From positions 124,001 to 188,000 of the forward strand of contig CAJTGJ010000004.1 of NCBI GenBank assembly GCA_910575695.1: a stretch of 64,000 nt of DNA, given 5' to 3'. The stretch comes from Oscillospiraceae bacterium (lineage in GTDB: Bacteria; Bacillota; Clostridia; Oscillospirales; Oscillospiraceae). The translations under genes and the position numbers were made by a program. Below, piece after piece: positions 8,247 to 17,405 of this stretch; positions within the stretch are counted from its first letter, which is position 1; every line of letters starts with the position of its first letter. Below the pieces are notes generated by a model. It saw only the letters and a list, made by a program, of their open reading frames with translations. It did not search any database and was not told the origin of the DNA.

Positions 8247-9644
8247 TCAGCCCATGGTCTGCTCCTCATGATCGTCTGGCCTGTGACCCATGGCAATCTT
8301 CTTCTCACGGATCTTCCGCTTGAGCTTGCTGTCCACCGCAACCCGCATCCCGGTGGCAGACTGCGGGTGCTGCTCCTGGAAGACGCGGGCCATGTGGTAG
8401 AGCAGCGAGGACGTGGCATTGAATACTTGACCAGCAGTTGAAACTTTGGCCTTGGCCTGAACCGGGGGAGCGGCGGGCTGTGGGAGCGGTGGTGTATCGT
8501 CATCCGTTGACACGGATTCCGCCGCCTGCTCTGCTTCGTCCGTTTTCATGGATTCCACCACCTGCTCCACCTCGCCCAGCCGCACCGCCTCCGCAATGAC
8601 AATATTTTTGATCCGCTTGAACTTCTTCTGCTGAGACAGTGGAACGCGCTCCAGATCGTCCTTGTAGGTGCGCAGGACTTCTTCCCGTTCCTGATACCAC
8701 AGGTCGTAGGCTGCGGCGACGCGGGGATCTTTCTCCAGCTCATCCACGATCTGATCCGTCAGGGATTTCAGCGCTGGCGGCAGATACCCGTACTGCTTTT
8801 TGCCGGAGCAATTCTGGAGACGCTTTGCCAGCTCCAGCATCAGCAATTCGATGCGCTGATTGCCCAGCGTTCCGGTTTGCACCTCCGAGACCAGCTGACG
8901 CATGACCTCCTCTGCGTCCTCGGTGAGTTCATCCCGCCGCTGGGTCTGCCTCTGGTAGATGGCGATCAGGTCTTGCTGAAAAATCTCCTTTGCCAGCATG
9001 GACTTGATGTCCGCGATGCCGGACTTGGTGAGGAAGCCAGACTTGCCGTCCGCGCTGTAGCACACCATGTGGACGTGCGGGTGGTGACCCTCATCGTGAA
9101 AGGCAGCGTACCAACGGAACTGGCTGTAGGGGATCTTCATCGCCTTCGCCATATCCATGGCGTGATTGGAGAGCAGCTTGCGCCAGCGGGCGGCGTTGTC
9201 GTAACCCAGCCGTGCCGCGTCCTCCCGCCGCAGGGAGATGATGGGCAGCCACACCACGCCGGGATGTTGCGCCACCTCATCCGCTACCTGGGAGAGCACC
9301 AGCGGACTGTCACCAGCGGTGAACAGACCGTGCGACCCCAGCTTCTGCACACGGGGACGGTTGGCGATGTAGTCCACGTAGTTCTCACGTTTCGCGATTG
9401 CCTCGTAGTTGTCCTCGATGGCGCGGGTGATGAACTCGGATGCGTTGCCCCGCGTAGGCGCGGCCTGGTAGTCCGCATACTCGAACAGCTCCCGGCTGGA
9501 CGGGAAGTCCCGTAGGAGACGCTCCACCATCCTGGCCTGTTTTTTCGTGACGGGCTTCCCAGCCGAACCGGGATCGACGCGCTCCACACCTTCGCGGGTG
9601 GAGATGTAGCCCACGTAGTTGCTCAAATGGGCGGCGGCTTTCAC
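8247..9644 (-). CDS. MobP-type conjugative relaxase
   Basis: Nicks oriT and pilots the strand into the recipient. NYVGYISTREGVE near the N terminus carries the likely catalytic Tyr, and HDEGHHPHVHMV is the His-rich metal site of MOBP relaxases. A long helical tail follows. The conservative start is GTG 9644. However the family usually begins 15 codons earlier with a strand like PRVIFKCPHIK; that is encoded in frame here, and GGAGGTGG precedes it correctly, but the codon at the start position is ACG (9689-9687). Either a non-canonical start is used or the start is mutated. It follows the RHH protein and candidate oriT. Confidence 0.9.
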   Translation of the reverse strand: MKAAAHLSNYVGYISTREGVERVDPGSAGKPVTKKQARMVERLLRDFPSSRELFEYADYQAAPTRGNASEFITRAIEDNYEAIAKRENYVDYIANRPRVQKLGSHGLFTAGDSPLVLSQVADEVAQHPGVVWLPIISLRREDAARLGYDNAARWRKLLSNHAMDMAKAMKIPYSQFRWYAAFHDEGHHPHVHMVCYSADGKSGFLTKSGIADIKSMLAKEIFQQDLIAIYQRQTQRRDELTEDAEEVMRQLVSEVQTGTLGNQRIELLMLELAKRLQNCSGKKQYGYLPPALKSLTDQIVDELEKDPRVAAAYDLWYQEREEVLRTYKDDLERVPLSQQKKFKRIKNIVIAEAVRLGEVEQVVESMKTDEAEQAAESVSTDDDTPPLPQPAAPPVQAKAKVSTAGQVFNATSSLLYHMARVFQEQHPQSATGMRVAVDSKLKRKIREKKIAMGHRPDDHEEQTMG

Positions 9645-9830
9645 ACCGCCGCCCTTGATGTGCGGGCACTTGAAAATGACGCGCGGCGTAAAAGACCACC
9701 TCCGTGTTTGTTACTTCTCTGAGTTAAAAATCTTAGAGAGAATACCTTCAGGCCGGTTCCCTGTGACCCATGGCTCGGTCCAGCGGAAAGGCGCAGCACC
9801 CCCCTGGCGGACGATCATTTCTTGTGCGCA

Positions 9831-10238
9831 CTACTCCTCGCCCTGATGTTTCACCAGCGTGTCCTTGAACGTGATCGCGCCGTTCGTTTTCTTGACCTCC
9901 TGGACACACCGCCAGCGCAGCGCGTCCAGCTGGGTGCTGTCGATCTCCAGCCCCGCCGCCAGCACGTTCATCATCATGCTGATCTCCACCGTGAGCTTGA
10001 ACAGCAGCCGTGCGATGCGATCCTCGCTGCACTGGATGGTGCCCCGCATAGCGTGGACAAAAATCGGCGGCAGGAACTCGGTGGTATCCTGGGTGGTGAG
10101 ATAGGCGCAGTAAAATCGGAGCGCCTCCTCTACGAATTCGTTCTGGCTCCGGCAGTTTGCACCCGGCATGGCTGCTTTGATTTTCCTGTCGGTATCCGGG
10201 TCGATCCGCATCAGAAACTTTACTTTTTCTTCTGCCAT
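9831..10238 (-). CDS. Ribbon-helix-helix relaxosome accessory protein (MobC-like)
   Basis: A 135-residue protein from ATG 10238 with GAGGAGG 8 bases upstream. The N terminus KVKFLMRIDPDTDRKIKAA followed by NCRSQNEFVEEALRFY is a ribbon-helix-helix (Arc/CopG) domain. The rest is helical with a Met-rich patch, as in proteins that load the relaxase at oriT. It sits directly upstream of the relaxase gene and directly downstream of a roughly 530-bp non-coding stretch with inverted repeats, the usual relaxosome layout. Confidence 0.8.
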   Translation of the reverse strand: MAEEKVKFLMRIDPDTDRKIKAAMPGANCRSQNEFVEEALRFYCAYLTTQDTTEFLPPIFVHAMRGTIQCSEDRIARLLFKLTVEISMMMNVLAAGLEIDSTQLDALRWRCVQEVKKTNGAITFKDTLVKHQGEE

Positions 10239-10770
10239 TTATGAACCTCCTCGGCCAAAAGTGGATTTGATAACACTTTTGATACCTGAATAACTGCGGC
10301 AACCGCCGCAGTGCTTGCTCCGCTGATAACAGATTTGATTGCATCGTCCAAAAAGTGATGGCACCCGGACGTGGTGGAAAGATGATTCAAAGCCGTTGAA
10401 AGCTCTGCAAAACCGTATTCCCGCCCCGCGTTGCGGGGCGGTGTGTCAGGCGGTGATATCACCGCTTTATCCCGCTCAAAAATCGAACCTTCTGTTTTGC
10501 CCTCAAAACCCCGTCCACCGGGCCCTCCTGGGCGGTGCAAAAGGGGCGGCGGCGAGGACTAAAATCCCTGTCCCGCCACGTTTGCCCACAAAGGGACCAA
10601 CGCCGCGCCCCGCCACCCCGGAGGGGCACGGGGGCCACTTCGCCCGTGGAAGGCCAACAAGCCCCCTCAAACGGGCAAACAGAGGGAGACAGGGCGAGAC
10701 AGGGCAGAGCCGTCCTGCGGATGCGGAACGGCCCTCTGTATTGCCCTGGCGGGCGGTCATACTTTACCGC
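10239..10770. other. Non-coding region with inverted repeats, candidate oriT
   Basis: I see no well-supported gene in these roughly 530 bases. They hold a perfect 9-bp hairpin (10421-10429 with 10433-10441, loop GTT) and, 8 bases on, a perfect 16-bp palindrome GCGGTGATATCACCGC (10450-10465). Further right is very GC-rich sequence with short repeats (GACAGGGC twice near 10690-10705) and a GCCGT/ACGGC hairpin near 10710-10735. Position just upstream of the MobC-like and relaxase genes suggests oriT plus the promoter of the mobilisation operon. A - strand reading frame (10220-10540) overlaps the RHH start by 19 bases but has no ribosome site. Confidence 0.45.
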
Positions 10771-11316
10771 TCACAGGCACGGCCCATCCTGCGGTCCGGA
10801 CAGTTTCTGGCCTGCCTGGAACGCGGCGTGGACATCATCCAGCTCTGTGTGGAGCCCATCCGCCAGCTTGGCGGTGTTGGGCCGCAGGGTGGTCAGGAGC
10901 AGATCGTCCAGGCCGCACATCTCCGTGACCGACCGTGCGGTGTTCAGCAGCGCCTGCCGCTGCTCCGGGGCGCACTCCTCCCGTGCGGCCGTGCTGAACA
11001 GAGTCCAGACCAGACCCATCTGGGTCACCGCGTCCGGCACGGTATCCAGCTGGCACGTGTCGATCAGGTTGGGCAGGTTCGTGCCGTCCGCCACAAACTT
11101 TTCGGCGCTGGCGATCTCCATGTCCAACCAGGCCAGCAGGGTTTCACCGTCATTGCCCAGACCATGGACCGTGTGGAGCGCCTCCAGTGCGGTGCGGAAG
11201 CCCTTCATGCAGTCCGGCATCTCAGTCTGCACGGTGTCCAGCATGGACACCGCTTCGTGGGCGATCAGGGTGCAGACCTCAATGGGGGTAAGGGACGTTT
11301 GATTGTTGGTGTTCAT
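10771..11316 (-). CDS. Uncharacterised element protein
   Basis: A 181-residue, acidic and mostly helical protein. ATG 11316 is preferred: GGAGG is 9 bases upstream, while the ATG at 11325 overlaps that site. Sequence such as EVCTLIAHEAVSMLDTVQTEMPDCMKGFRTALEALHTV reads as amphipathic helices. No membrane segment or known motif. It is the last gene of the block between M23 hydrolase and oriT, where ICE-specific proteins of unknown role are common. Confidence 0.65.
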   Translation of the reverse strand: MNTNNQTSLTPIEVCTLIAHEAVSMLDTVQTEMPDCMKGFRTALEALHTVHGLGNDGETLLAWLDMEIASAEKFVADGTNLPNLIDTCQLDTVPDAVTQMGLVWTLFSTAAREECAPEQRQALLNTARSVTEMCGLDDLLLTTLRPNTAKLADGLHTELDDVHAAFQAGQKLSGPQDGPCL

Positions 11317-11439
11317 TTTGTGCATCCTCCTTCATTTGATTCGGGGCTGGCAACACCATGCCACACCCGGCCCCGGATATCCATTCAGCAAAGCCAACGA
11401 AATCATTGGGGTAGCTTTCAGCAGAACCAACAGCGGGGA

Positions 11440-11910
11440 TTACATCGCGGGCCCCACGGGCGGCCCCACCTGGGATTCCTCGCAGCGGATCGCCCTGGGT
11501 TCCAGGTATTTGATGAAGATACCCAGCCGCTGTTCCCATTGCAGGCAGTCCTGTTGGCTGGCGTGCCGCGCGGCAACACACACATCGCGGATGGCGTAGA
11601 CATCCTGGCAGCCCACCGCATCCAGCGCAGAGAATCTGCCCTGATCCAAGTCGATGTCCAGCACGGCTTTCATGCGGCCCGTGCCCTGGCGCAGCCCGTC
11701 CGCGCATTCCCAAAACTCGTCTGGGGTGATCGCCATCGCCGCAGGGATGGCTTGGACAAACCGCCCGGTGGAACTGCTTTTCCGCAGCAGGTAATCCCGC
11801 AGGCGCAGGGCAGTGTGGTATGCGTCCATGGCGGCATTGCCCTCCGCCAGCAGATGATCCGTCCGGCCATCCTGGGTGACGCGGAGTGCTGAGAAGCGGC
11901 GTGGGTTCAT
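11440..11910 (-). CDS. Uncharacterised element protein
   Basis: A 156-residue protein whose ATG overlaps the stop of the upstream DUF6103-like gene as ATGA, with GGAGGGCGG before it. It contains ITPDEFWECADGLRQGTGRMKAVLDIDLDQGRFSALD-type helical sequence and two Cys, no recognised domain. It is part of the accessory block between the M23 hydrolase and the relaxosome genes. Confidence 0.65.
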   Translation of the reverse strand: MNPRRFSALRVTQDGRTDHLLAEGNAAMDAYHTALRLRDYLLRKSSSTGRFVQAIPAAMAITPDEFWECADGLRQGTGRMKAVLDIDLDQGRFSALDAVGCQDVYAIRDVCVAARHASQQDCLQWEQRLGIFIKYLEPRAIRCEESQVGPPVGPAM

Positions 11911-12161
11911 GCGCCGCCCTCCCGCTCAGGCGGTACGGCGCGCTCCTTCGGTGCGGGCCGGGACGGACGCCGGGGCCTGGCTGGGGGCGCGGCACGGCTG
12001 TCCAGGAACTCCCGCACCGGCACGGGCACGGTCTGCTCGTAGAGCTGCGCCAGCGTCTCCTCCAGCCGCACCTGTGTGGAGGTGCCCTCCTTCTTCAGCG
12101 AGAACTCCAGCGCGCTCAGCTTGTCCTCGTCAAAGGACAGGGCGATGTTTACTTTTTTCAT
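11907..12161 (-). CDS. DUF6103-like small protein
   Basis: An 84-residue protein from ATG 12161 (AAAGGAG upstream). The N-terminal half, MKKVNIALSFDEDKLSALEF then a helix with LEETLAQLYEQTVPVPVREFL, matches the small ICE protein family annotated DUF6103. The tail is rich in Pro, Arg and Ala. The strand-helix-helix pattern at the N terminus resembles a ribbon-helix-helix fold, so DNA binding is possible. Translationally coupled to the downstream gene. Confidence 0.7.
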   Translation of the reverse strand: MKKVNIALSFDEDKLSALEFSLKKEGTSTQVRLEETLAQLYEQTVPVPVREFLDSRAAPPARPRRPSRPAPKERAVPPEREGGA

Positions 12162-12211
12162 GTCATTCGTCTCCTTTCAGAATGTGTGGAACTCAAAACG
12201 CTGCGCACCTC

Positions 12212-13063
12212 CTACGGCGTCATATCGCCCATGGCCTGCTCTGCGTCTTGAAAATTTTCGTAGTCCTCATTGAACCGTTCCAGCTCCTCGGGCGCCACAT
12301 CGGTGAGCACCACCTCCAGCCCCTCCGAGGACGGATAGATCTCCGCCACCCGCGCGTCCAGCAGGGCGGTGTAGTCCTCCTGTCCGGTGGGGGTGAGTTC
12401 TTGCAGGAACTGCGCCAGCACTGACGTGCGCGCCTCCTCATGGGTGAGGAACACCAGCCCGCCGCCCATCAGCAGGGGCAGGACGTCCCGCACCCGGAGG
12501 CCCGGCTTTTTCTCATCCACACTGCCCTTGAACCCTTTGCAGAACTCCGGGTGGAAAGTGGTTTCGATGGCGCCGCTGCCGATCTCCACCGCCGCCACTT
12601 CGGGGCGGCGCTCCAGCGTCTCTTTGAGCATGGTATCCAGGCCGCTCCCCTCGGGGATGATCAGCCCGAACTTCTCCGCCAACTCCTCGCAGTAGACACA
12701 CCAGTAACCGCTGGCGGTGTGTTCGGTGCCCTGATGTACGATGTGATCCGCAGCCCGCTCCAGCTCAGCGTTTAAGATGGATCTCGCCTGCGGCAGATAG
12801 GCCGCGTACCTGGCGCGGGCGGTGCCCTCGGAGTCCACCAGCACACCGTCCGGGCGACCCCCGGCCAGCACCAGCACACAGCCGGTGACGCCGTCCCACC
12901 GGTGCATCAGCTCGGCGCTGTCCGCAAGGAACGCCTGTTCCTCCTGGGGGTCGATCAGGAAGGCGTCGAACTCCGGACCGGAAAGCTCCACCACCTTTTC
13001 CACCTGGCACCAGGACGGGCGGAGCCGTTCCAGATGACGGATCAGGTCTGCTTTGATTTTCAT
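12212..13063 (-). CDS. Uncharacterised element protein, two-part acidic
   Basis: A 283-residue acidic protein from ATG 13063 with GAGGAGGAG upstream. Segments include LVLAGGRPDGVLVDSEGTARARYAAYLP and YWCVYCEELAEKFGLIIPEGSG (a CxxC). No domain is recognised with confidence. It begins 14 bases after the M23 hydrolase stop, whose terminal codons sit near its ribosome site. Likely part of the cell-envelope/transfer operon. Confidence 0.65.
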   Translation of the reverse strand: MKIKADLIRHLERLRPSWCQVEKVVELSGPEFDAFLIDPQEEQAFLADSAELMHRWDGVTGCVLVLAGGRPDGVLVDSEGTARARYAAYLPQARSILNAELERAADHIVHQGTEHTASGYWCVYCEELAEKFGLIIPEGSGLDTMLKETLERRPEVAAVEIGSGAIETTFHPEFCKGFKGSVDEKKPGLRVRDVLPLLMGGGLVFLTHEEARTSVLAQFLQELTPTGQEDYTALLDARVAEIYPSSEGLEVVLTDVAPEELERFNEDYENFQDAEQAMGDMTP

Positions 13064-13076
13064 GCCGCGCTCCTCC

Positions 13077-14138
13077 TCACGGTAAATAGTATCTCGGGTT
13101 TGTCCGCTGTCCGTTCACCCGCACCTCGAAGTGGAGGTGCGGCCCCGTCACCCGCCCGGTGGCCCCGGACAGGGACACCACATCCCCGGTCTGGACGGTC
13201 TGGCCCTCCCGCGCCAGCAGGCGGGAGTTGTGGCCGTACAGGGTGAGCAGGCCGTTCCCATGGTCGATCATCACGCAGTTCCCATAGCTGCCGTTGTAGC
13301 GGGACATCGTCACCGTGCCGCCCAGCGCCGCCCGGATGGGCGTGCCGGTGGGCACCGCCAGATCCATCCCGGTGTGGCCATTGTCCCACCTGCCGGTGAT
13401 GGGGTCGACGCGCCCGCCGAATTCAGAGGTGACAATGCTCCGCCAATTGGCCCCCACCGGGGAGCAGAAGCCGTCCGCGCCTACGAAGGGCACGCCGTCA
13501 TCACCGGGGATGCCGCCCTCCGGCGTGGTGGGGTAGCCGTACTTGATGAGGCTGTACACGCTGTCCGCGTTGGCCTTCTGCTCCTCGGAAATTTCAACGC
13601 CCAGCGAGGCGGTGAGATTGGCGTACACCGTGGCCATGTCCTCAATGGGGATGGCCACGGTGTAGATTTGCTCCACCTGGATCTCGTTGCCGTCCTCGTC
13701 CGTTGTGGTGACGGTGCGGGTGCGGATTTCGCTGGTGGCGAAGCAGTGGGCGAACTGGGCGATGGGCGGGGCCTCGCCGCCGAAGTACAGAGAGAAAAAC
13801 ACAGCCTTGACCCGGATGGGGTCGAGGCTGTTCCCGTCCTCCATGTTGGACTGGATGGCCGCGATGGCCTCGTCCAGTTCGGCAAAGTGTTCCCGCGTCG
13901 CCTCGATGCACACACGGTACTCGGCGGGGATATTGTCGGGCAGGGGGCCGTCCTGGAAGCAGAGCTGGGCGGCGGAGATGTTGTGGTCCACCGTGCCGGA
14001 ACCCAGCACGCACAGCAGGGCCATCACCACGATGATGGGGGAGAGGATGACCACGACGACCCAGCCGATCCCCTTCCGGGTTTTCTCGTTGGAGAGTAGG
14101 GTGACGGTGGCTTTCGCCACGGTGACGGGATCAACCAA
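13077..14138 (-). CDS. Membrane-anchored M23 peptidoglycan hydrolase of the transfer apparatus
   Basis: A 353-residue protein from TTG 14138, which overlaps the upstream gene by 8 bases; GGGGGG of that gene's last codons is its ribosome site. One membrane span (about 24-46) is followed by an extracellular region and a C-terminal M23 (lysostaphin-type) domain: HTGMDL gives zinc ligands H255 and D259, and HLHFEV gives H334/H336. Such enzymes open the wall for the mating channel. N-terminal lysozyme-like domains found in some relatives are not obvious here; residues 60-205 are an unrecognised spacer. Confidence 0.85.
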   Translation of the reverse strand: MVDPVTVAKATVTLLSNEKTRKGIGWVVVVILSPIIVVMALLCVLGSGTVDHNISAAQLCFQDGPLPDNIPAEYRVCIEATREHFAELDEAIAAIQSNMEDGNSLDPIRVKAVFFSLYFGGEAPPIAQFAHCFATSEIRTRTVTTTDEDGNEIQVEQIYTVAIPIEDMATVYANLTASLGVEISEEQKANADSVYSLIKYGYPTTPEGGIPGDDGVPFVGADGFCSPVGANWRSIVTSEFGGRVDPITGRWDNGHTGMDLAVPTGTPIRAALGGTVTMSRYNGSYGNCVMIDHGNGLLTLYGHNSRLLAREGQTVQTGDVVSLSGATGRVTGPHLHFEVRVNGQRTNPRYYLP

Positions 14139-15540
14139 GGGTCATCCCCCCAATCTCAGGCTGGGAAAGTTCCTGATCCTCAGCTTGGGCCTGAAGCCCC
14201 TGCCAGTGCTCCCGCAGGGATTCCAGTGTGTCGTTTACCCGCAGACCGTGGTTCTGGACTTTGGCCCATTCCTCATACTCGCCCAGATCCATACCCTGAT
14301 CCAACAGGATTTGTCCCGCGTCAAGGCATCCGAACTCCACGCAGGCGTGAAGGGAATCGAAGCTGTCCGCGCTGACGTGCAGTCCCATCTCCAGCAGGTG
14401 CGCGGGCTGCCATTTATCGTTGTGGGTACAGCAGTGGCGGATAACCTCCGCGAAGCAGGCGTCGGCATTGAACCCGCCCTCGGCCAGCTTACCAGAGGAA
14501 CTGTAGTCATTAGCCCGAACCGCATCCAGCAGCAGGAAATACGGCGCGGCCTTGAACTGCTCCTGCGTAAGCTTCATCACAATGTCGGCGGCGATCCATT
14601 TGTGATCCTGGTAGGCGTAATGGGCCATCTCCCCGTGGAAGGACGGGACGAGGCATTCCGCACGGACTTCCGCCTGTTCCAAAAGAAACAGCACCTTTTC
14701 TCGGTCGGCAATGTCGACTGCCTTTTGACAGGCGGTGCGGTAGGCCGGTTCAGAGAACCGCTCCGCATCTGCCAGCAGCAGGGCGCTCATCTTCCGGCCC
14801 ACATCGCCGGGGCGGCCCGCCGCCTCAATCAGCAGATCGTCCGCATGATCCTTCAACAGCTTGGGATACAGCTCCTTAAAGACGGACAGATCCCCATCCC
14901 GAATAGTCAGAACCGCCTTGTCATAGCCGGCCATGCGCAGGGGCCGCTGGCCCACCGTGTCCATATAGCCTGTGATGCTCCCGGTCACGCGGCGCAGGAG
15001 CTGCTCGGTCTGGGACATGGCATCCTCCTGCCGTTCCCGCTGTTCCACCAGCGCCTCGATGATGGTGCGCTGCTCCTGCTGGCTCAGATGCAGCACCGCG
15101 CCGCCAGTGTCCTCCTCCACACCGCCGATCTTCATATACCGGGCATGGGTAGCTTCGCCGCCGTGGAACGCCTTGGTGATGGCGGAGGAAATCAAAAACA
15201 TCCGATCCAGATCATCCCCGCTCTCGCCCAGGGTCTTACCGGTGATGAAGCTCTTGGTGACGGGCTTGCCGTCCTCGTACCACTTGAGGTACACATCCAG
15301 ATACACGCCCTCGCTTTCGCCGTAGTCGGTGGTGCAGAAAATATCCGCGTCTTTCGGAATTTCACGGTCATTTTCCCACTCGTCATCCATCAGAAAATAC
15401 TCATCAGGGAGATAGCCCATCCCCTCCAGACGGTGCTTCAGCTCCTGAAACACCTCCTCGGCAGTGGGCTGGCCCGCATATGCCAGCCTGCGGGGATCTT
15501 CTTCGGAGGGCTTCCACCGCTCCAGTTCGATAATGTCCAT
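14131..15540 (-). CDS. Uncharacterised element protein with ankyrin-like helices
   Basis: A 469-residue protein from ATG 15540 (AAAGGAGC upstream). The C-terminal half is a run of short helix pairs (YDKAVLTIRDGDLSVFKEL, FNADACFAEVIRHCC, FDSLHACVEFGCLDAGQILLDQG) that resembles degenerate ankyrin-type repeats. The N-terminal half is acidic with YFLMDDEWENDREIP. The protein ends EIGGMTLG, the same short tail seen on many accessory proteins of the element, and the Gly-Gly-Met codons form the ribosome site of the M23 gene. Function unknown. Confidence 0.65.
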   Translation of the reverse strand: MDIIELERWKPSEEDPRRLAYAGQPTAEEVFQELKHRLEGMGYLPDEYFLMDDEWENDREIPKDADIFCTTDYGESEGVYLDVYLKWYEDGKPVTKSFITGKTLGESGDDLDRMFLISSAITKAFHGGEATHARYMKIGGVEEDTGGAVLHLSQQEQRTIIEALVEQRERQEDAMSQTEQLLRRVTGSITGYMDTVGQRPLRMAGYDKAVLTIRDGDLSVFKELYPKLLKDHADDLLIEAAGRPGDVGRKMSALLLADAERFSEPAYRTACQKAVDIADREKVLFLLEQAEVRAECLVPSFHGEMAHYAYQDHKWIAADIVMKLTQEQFKAAPYFLLLDAVRANDYSSSGKLAEGGFNADACFAEVIRHCCTHNDKWQPAHLLEMGLHVSADSFDSLHACVEFGCLDAGQILLDQGMDLGEYEEWAKVQNHGLRVNDTLESLREHWQGLQAQAEDQELSQPEIGGMTLG

Positions 15541-15566
15541 GTTCTATGATGCTCCTTTCTCTGATT

Positions 15567-17405
15567 TCACTTGCCTCCCGCCTTTCCGAACCTCTCCGCC
15601 TTATATCCCGGCGCGTCCACCACCAGCAGGAACCTGTCGTTGCCGCATTTGTAGAGGCACTCGTGGGCCACGGCGTTGTTCACCAATCCGTACTCCCAGC
15701 GGTTCAGTTGGAGGTTGTCCCGGAAAAACCGGGCGTCGATGGAGCCGCAGTTGAATAAAAACTGATGGGTGGGGATGGAGAACAGGGGCCGGGTGAGCTC
15801 GGCGATGCCGGGGAGGTTGAAGTCCTCCAGGTTCTGGCTGGCCAGCATCACCGCCGAATCCTTTTTCCGCACCCGCTTCATAAAGCCCCGGATGTATTCG
15901 ATGGCGGTGGGGTTGGACAGGAACAGGTACAGCTCGTCAATAGAGGCCACGGTGCTCCCCTCGGTGAGCAGGCGGTGGCTGAGATAGGACAGCACGTTGA
16001 ACAGCAAAGCGTTGCGCACACTGGCGGCGGCCTCGGTCAGCCCCTTGCAGCCGAACACCAGGAAACGGCTGGACGTGATGTTGGTGGGGCCGTTGAAAAA
16101 CTTGCTCTCCGCGCCCTTGCACATGGAGTGGAGCCCCAGCAGGATCTCCTGTAACAGCGCCTGGGGATAGAGGGGATGCTCCTCGTCCCCGTAGTGCTGG
16201 TAGGCGTCCTCGATGACCGCGTACAGGTCGGACAAAACAGGGTAATCCACCGGGCGCAGCAGGGAGAAGTCTGTGGCGTCATTCAGCCCGAACTTGGCGT
16301 ACAGCCGCTCCAGCATCAGTTCGATGGCGTCCACATGGCGGTCTGAGAAATCCTTGTAGGCCCGGAAAAAATCCTTCAGGAAGGAGATGTGCTGGCTCAG
16401 GCGGGAGTCCTGTTTGAACGCGTCGGGGGCTTCGGGATCGTCCTCCCCGTCCGCGCTCCACAGCTTGGGCTCCAGCGGATTGATGCGGTACTGCCCGCCC
16501 ATCAGATCCACGAAGCAGCCGCCCAGATTGGCGCTTAAATCCACCAGCTCGTGCTCGGGGTCGAGACAGACCACGGACTTGCCGCCCTCCCGGATGTTGC
16601 TGATGAGCAGCTTCATCAGGTAGGACTTTCCCTGGCCGGAGTTGCCCAGTATGAGCACGTTGGCGTTGGTCTTGTCCTCGTCCCGGCGGTCCAGGTCCAC
16701 GATCAGGTTGGAGCCGAATTTGTCCTTCCCGATGTAAAAGCCGTGGGGGTCGGTCTTGCCGGAATAATTGCAGGGGTACAAATTCGCCACCGAGCCCGCG
16801 GGCAGCACCCTCTCGTACTGAGGCCCGAAGGCGTTGTACCCCGCCAGGTTGGCGGACAAAAAGCCCTCCCGCTGGCGGAGCAGGAGGGGGTCGGCGCTCA
16901 GCTTGGCCCGGACGAGCTCGGCGGCCACCTGGTCCTTCAGGGTGCGCAGCCCCTCCAGATCGGGGGCGGATATGTCGATAAACACGGCGCAGTGTACCAG
17001 CGGTTCCCGGTTCCGGTGCATCTGGGTCACCAGCGCGGCCACGTCCTGGAGGTCGTTCTCCGCCGCCACCGCCTGCTGGAGATCGTTGGTGTTGGCCCGC
17101 CCGAAGCGGTTTTTGTTGCTGGCGTTCTGGATGATCTGCTTTTCCTCGGCTGGGGTGACCTGGCGGGCGTAGATCTGGAGGTTCACCCCATTTTTCTCGC
17201 CCAGATGCCGCAGGAGCGCCAGCTCCTCGGTGGAGGTGGGGTAGCCCCGCAGGGCCATGAAGGTGTGGTACACCCCGCCGATGACGGCGTGATCGGTGTT
17301 GAACTTCACCACCGAGGGGGCGGTCATGTCCAGGAAATCCTTGATCTGGGGGACAGGGGCAGGCTTTGCCGCCGCCTTTTTCTTCTTCTGCGGTTTCTTA
17401 GCCAT
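15567..17405 (-). CDS. virB4: VirB4-type ATPase of the conjugative type IV secretion system
   Basis: A 612-residue protein from ATG 17405 with GGAGCGTGAG upstream. It powers channel assembly. The Lys-rich N terminus is followed by the VirB4 body: FYIGKDKFGSNLIVDLDRRD, Walker A GNSGQGKS at 254-261, VCLDPEHELVDL, INPLEP, and Walker B-region VASIDELYLFLS. The classical VirB4 N-terminal domain is short; the preceding gene appears to supply part of it. It overlaps that gene by 8 bases. Confidence 0.95.
   Translation of the reverse strand: MAKKPQKKKKAAAKPAPVPQIKDFLDMTAPSVVKFNTDHAVIGGVYHTFMALRGYPTSTEELALLRHLGEKNGVNLQIYARQVTPAEEKQIIQNASNKNRFGRANTNDLQQAVAAENDLQDVAALVTQMHRNREPLVHCAVFIDISAPDLEGLRTLKDQVAAELVRAKLSADPLLLRQREGFLSANLAGYNAFGPQYERVLPAGSVANLYPCNYSGKTDPHGFYIGKDKFGSNLIVDLDRRDEDKTNANVLILGNSGQGKSYLMKLLISNIREGGKSVVCLDPEHELVDLSANLGGCFVDLMGGQYRINPLEPKLWSADGEDDPEAPDAFKQDSRLSQHISFLKDFFRAYKDFSDRHVDAIELMLERLYAKFGLNDATDFSLLRPVDYPVLSDLYAVIEDAYQHYGDEEHPLYPQALLQEILLGLHSMCKGAESKFFNGPTNITSSRFLVFGCKGLTEAAASVRNALLFNVLSYLSHRLLTEGSTVASIDELYLFLSNPTAIEYIRGFMKRVRKKDSAVMLASQNLEDFNLPGIAELTRPLFSIPTHQFLFNCGSIDARFFRDNLQLNRWEYGLVNNAVAHECLYKCGNDRFLLVVDAPGYKAERFGKAGGK

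Noticed and set aside
10220-10540. A 106-codon - strand frame upstream of the RHH gene
   Set aside because: The second half looks protein-like, but there is no ribosome site or good start and it covers the inverted repeats of the candidate oriT. Kept only as part of the non-coding entry.
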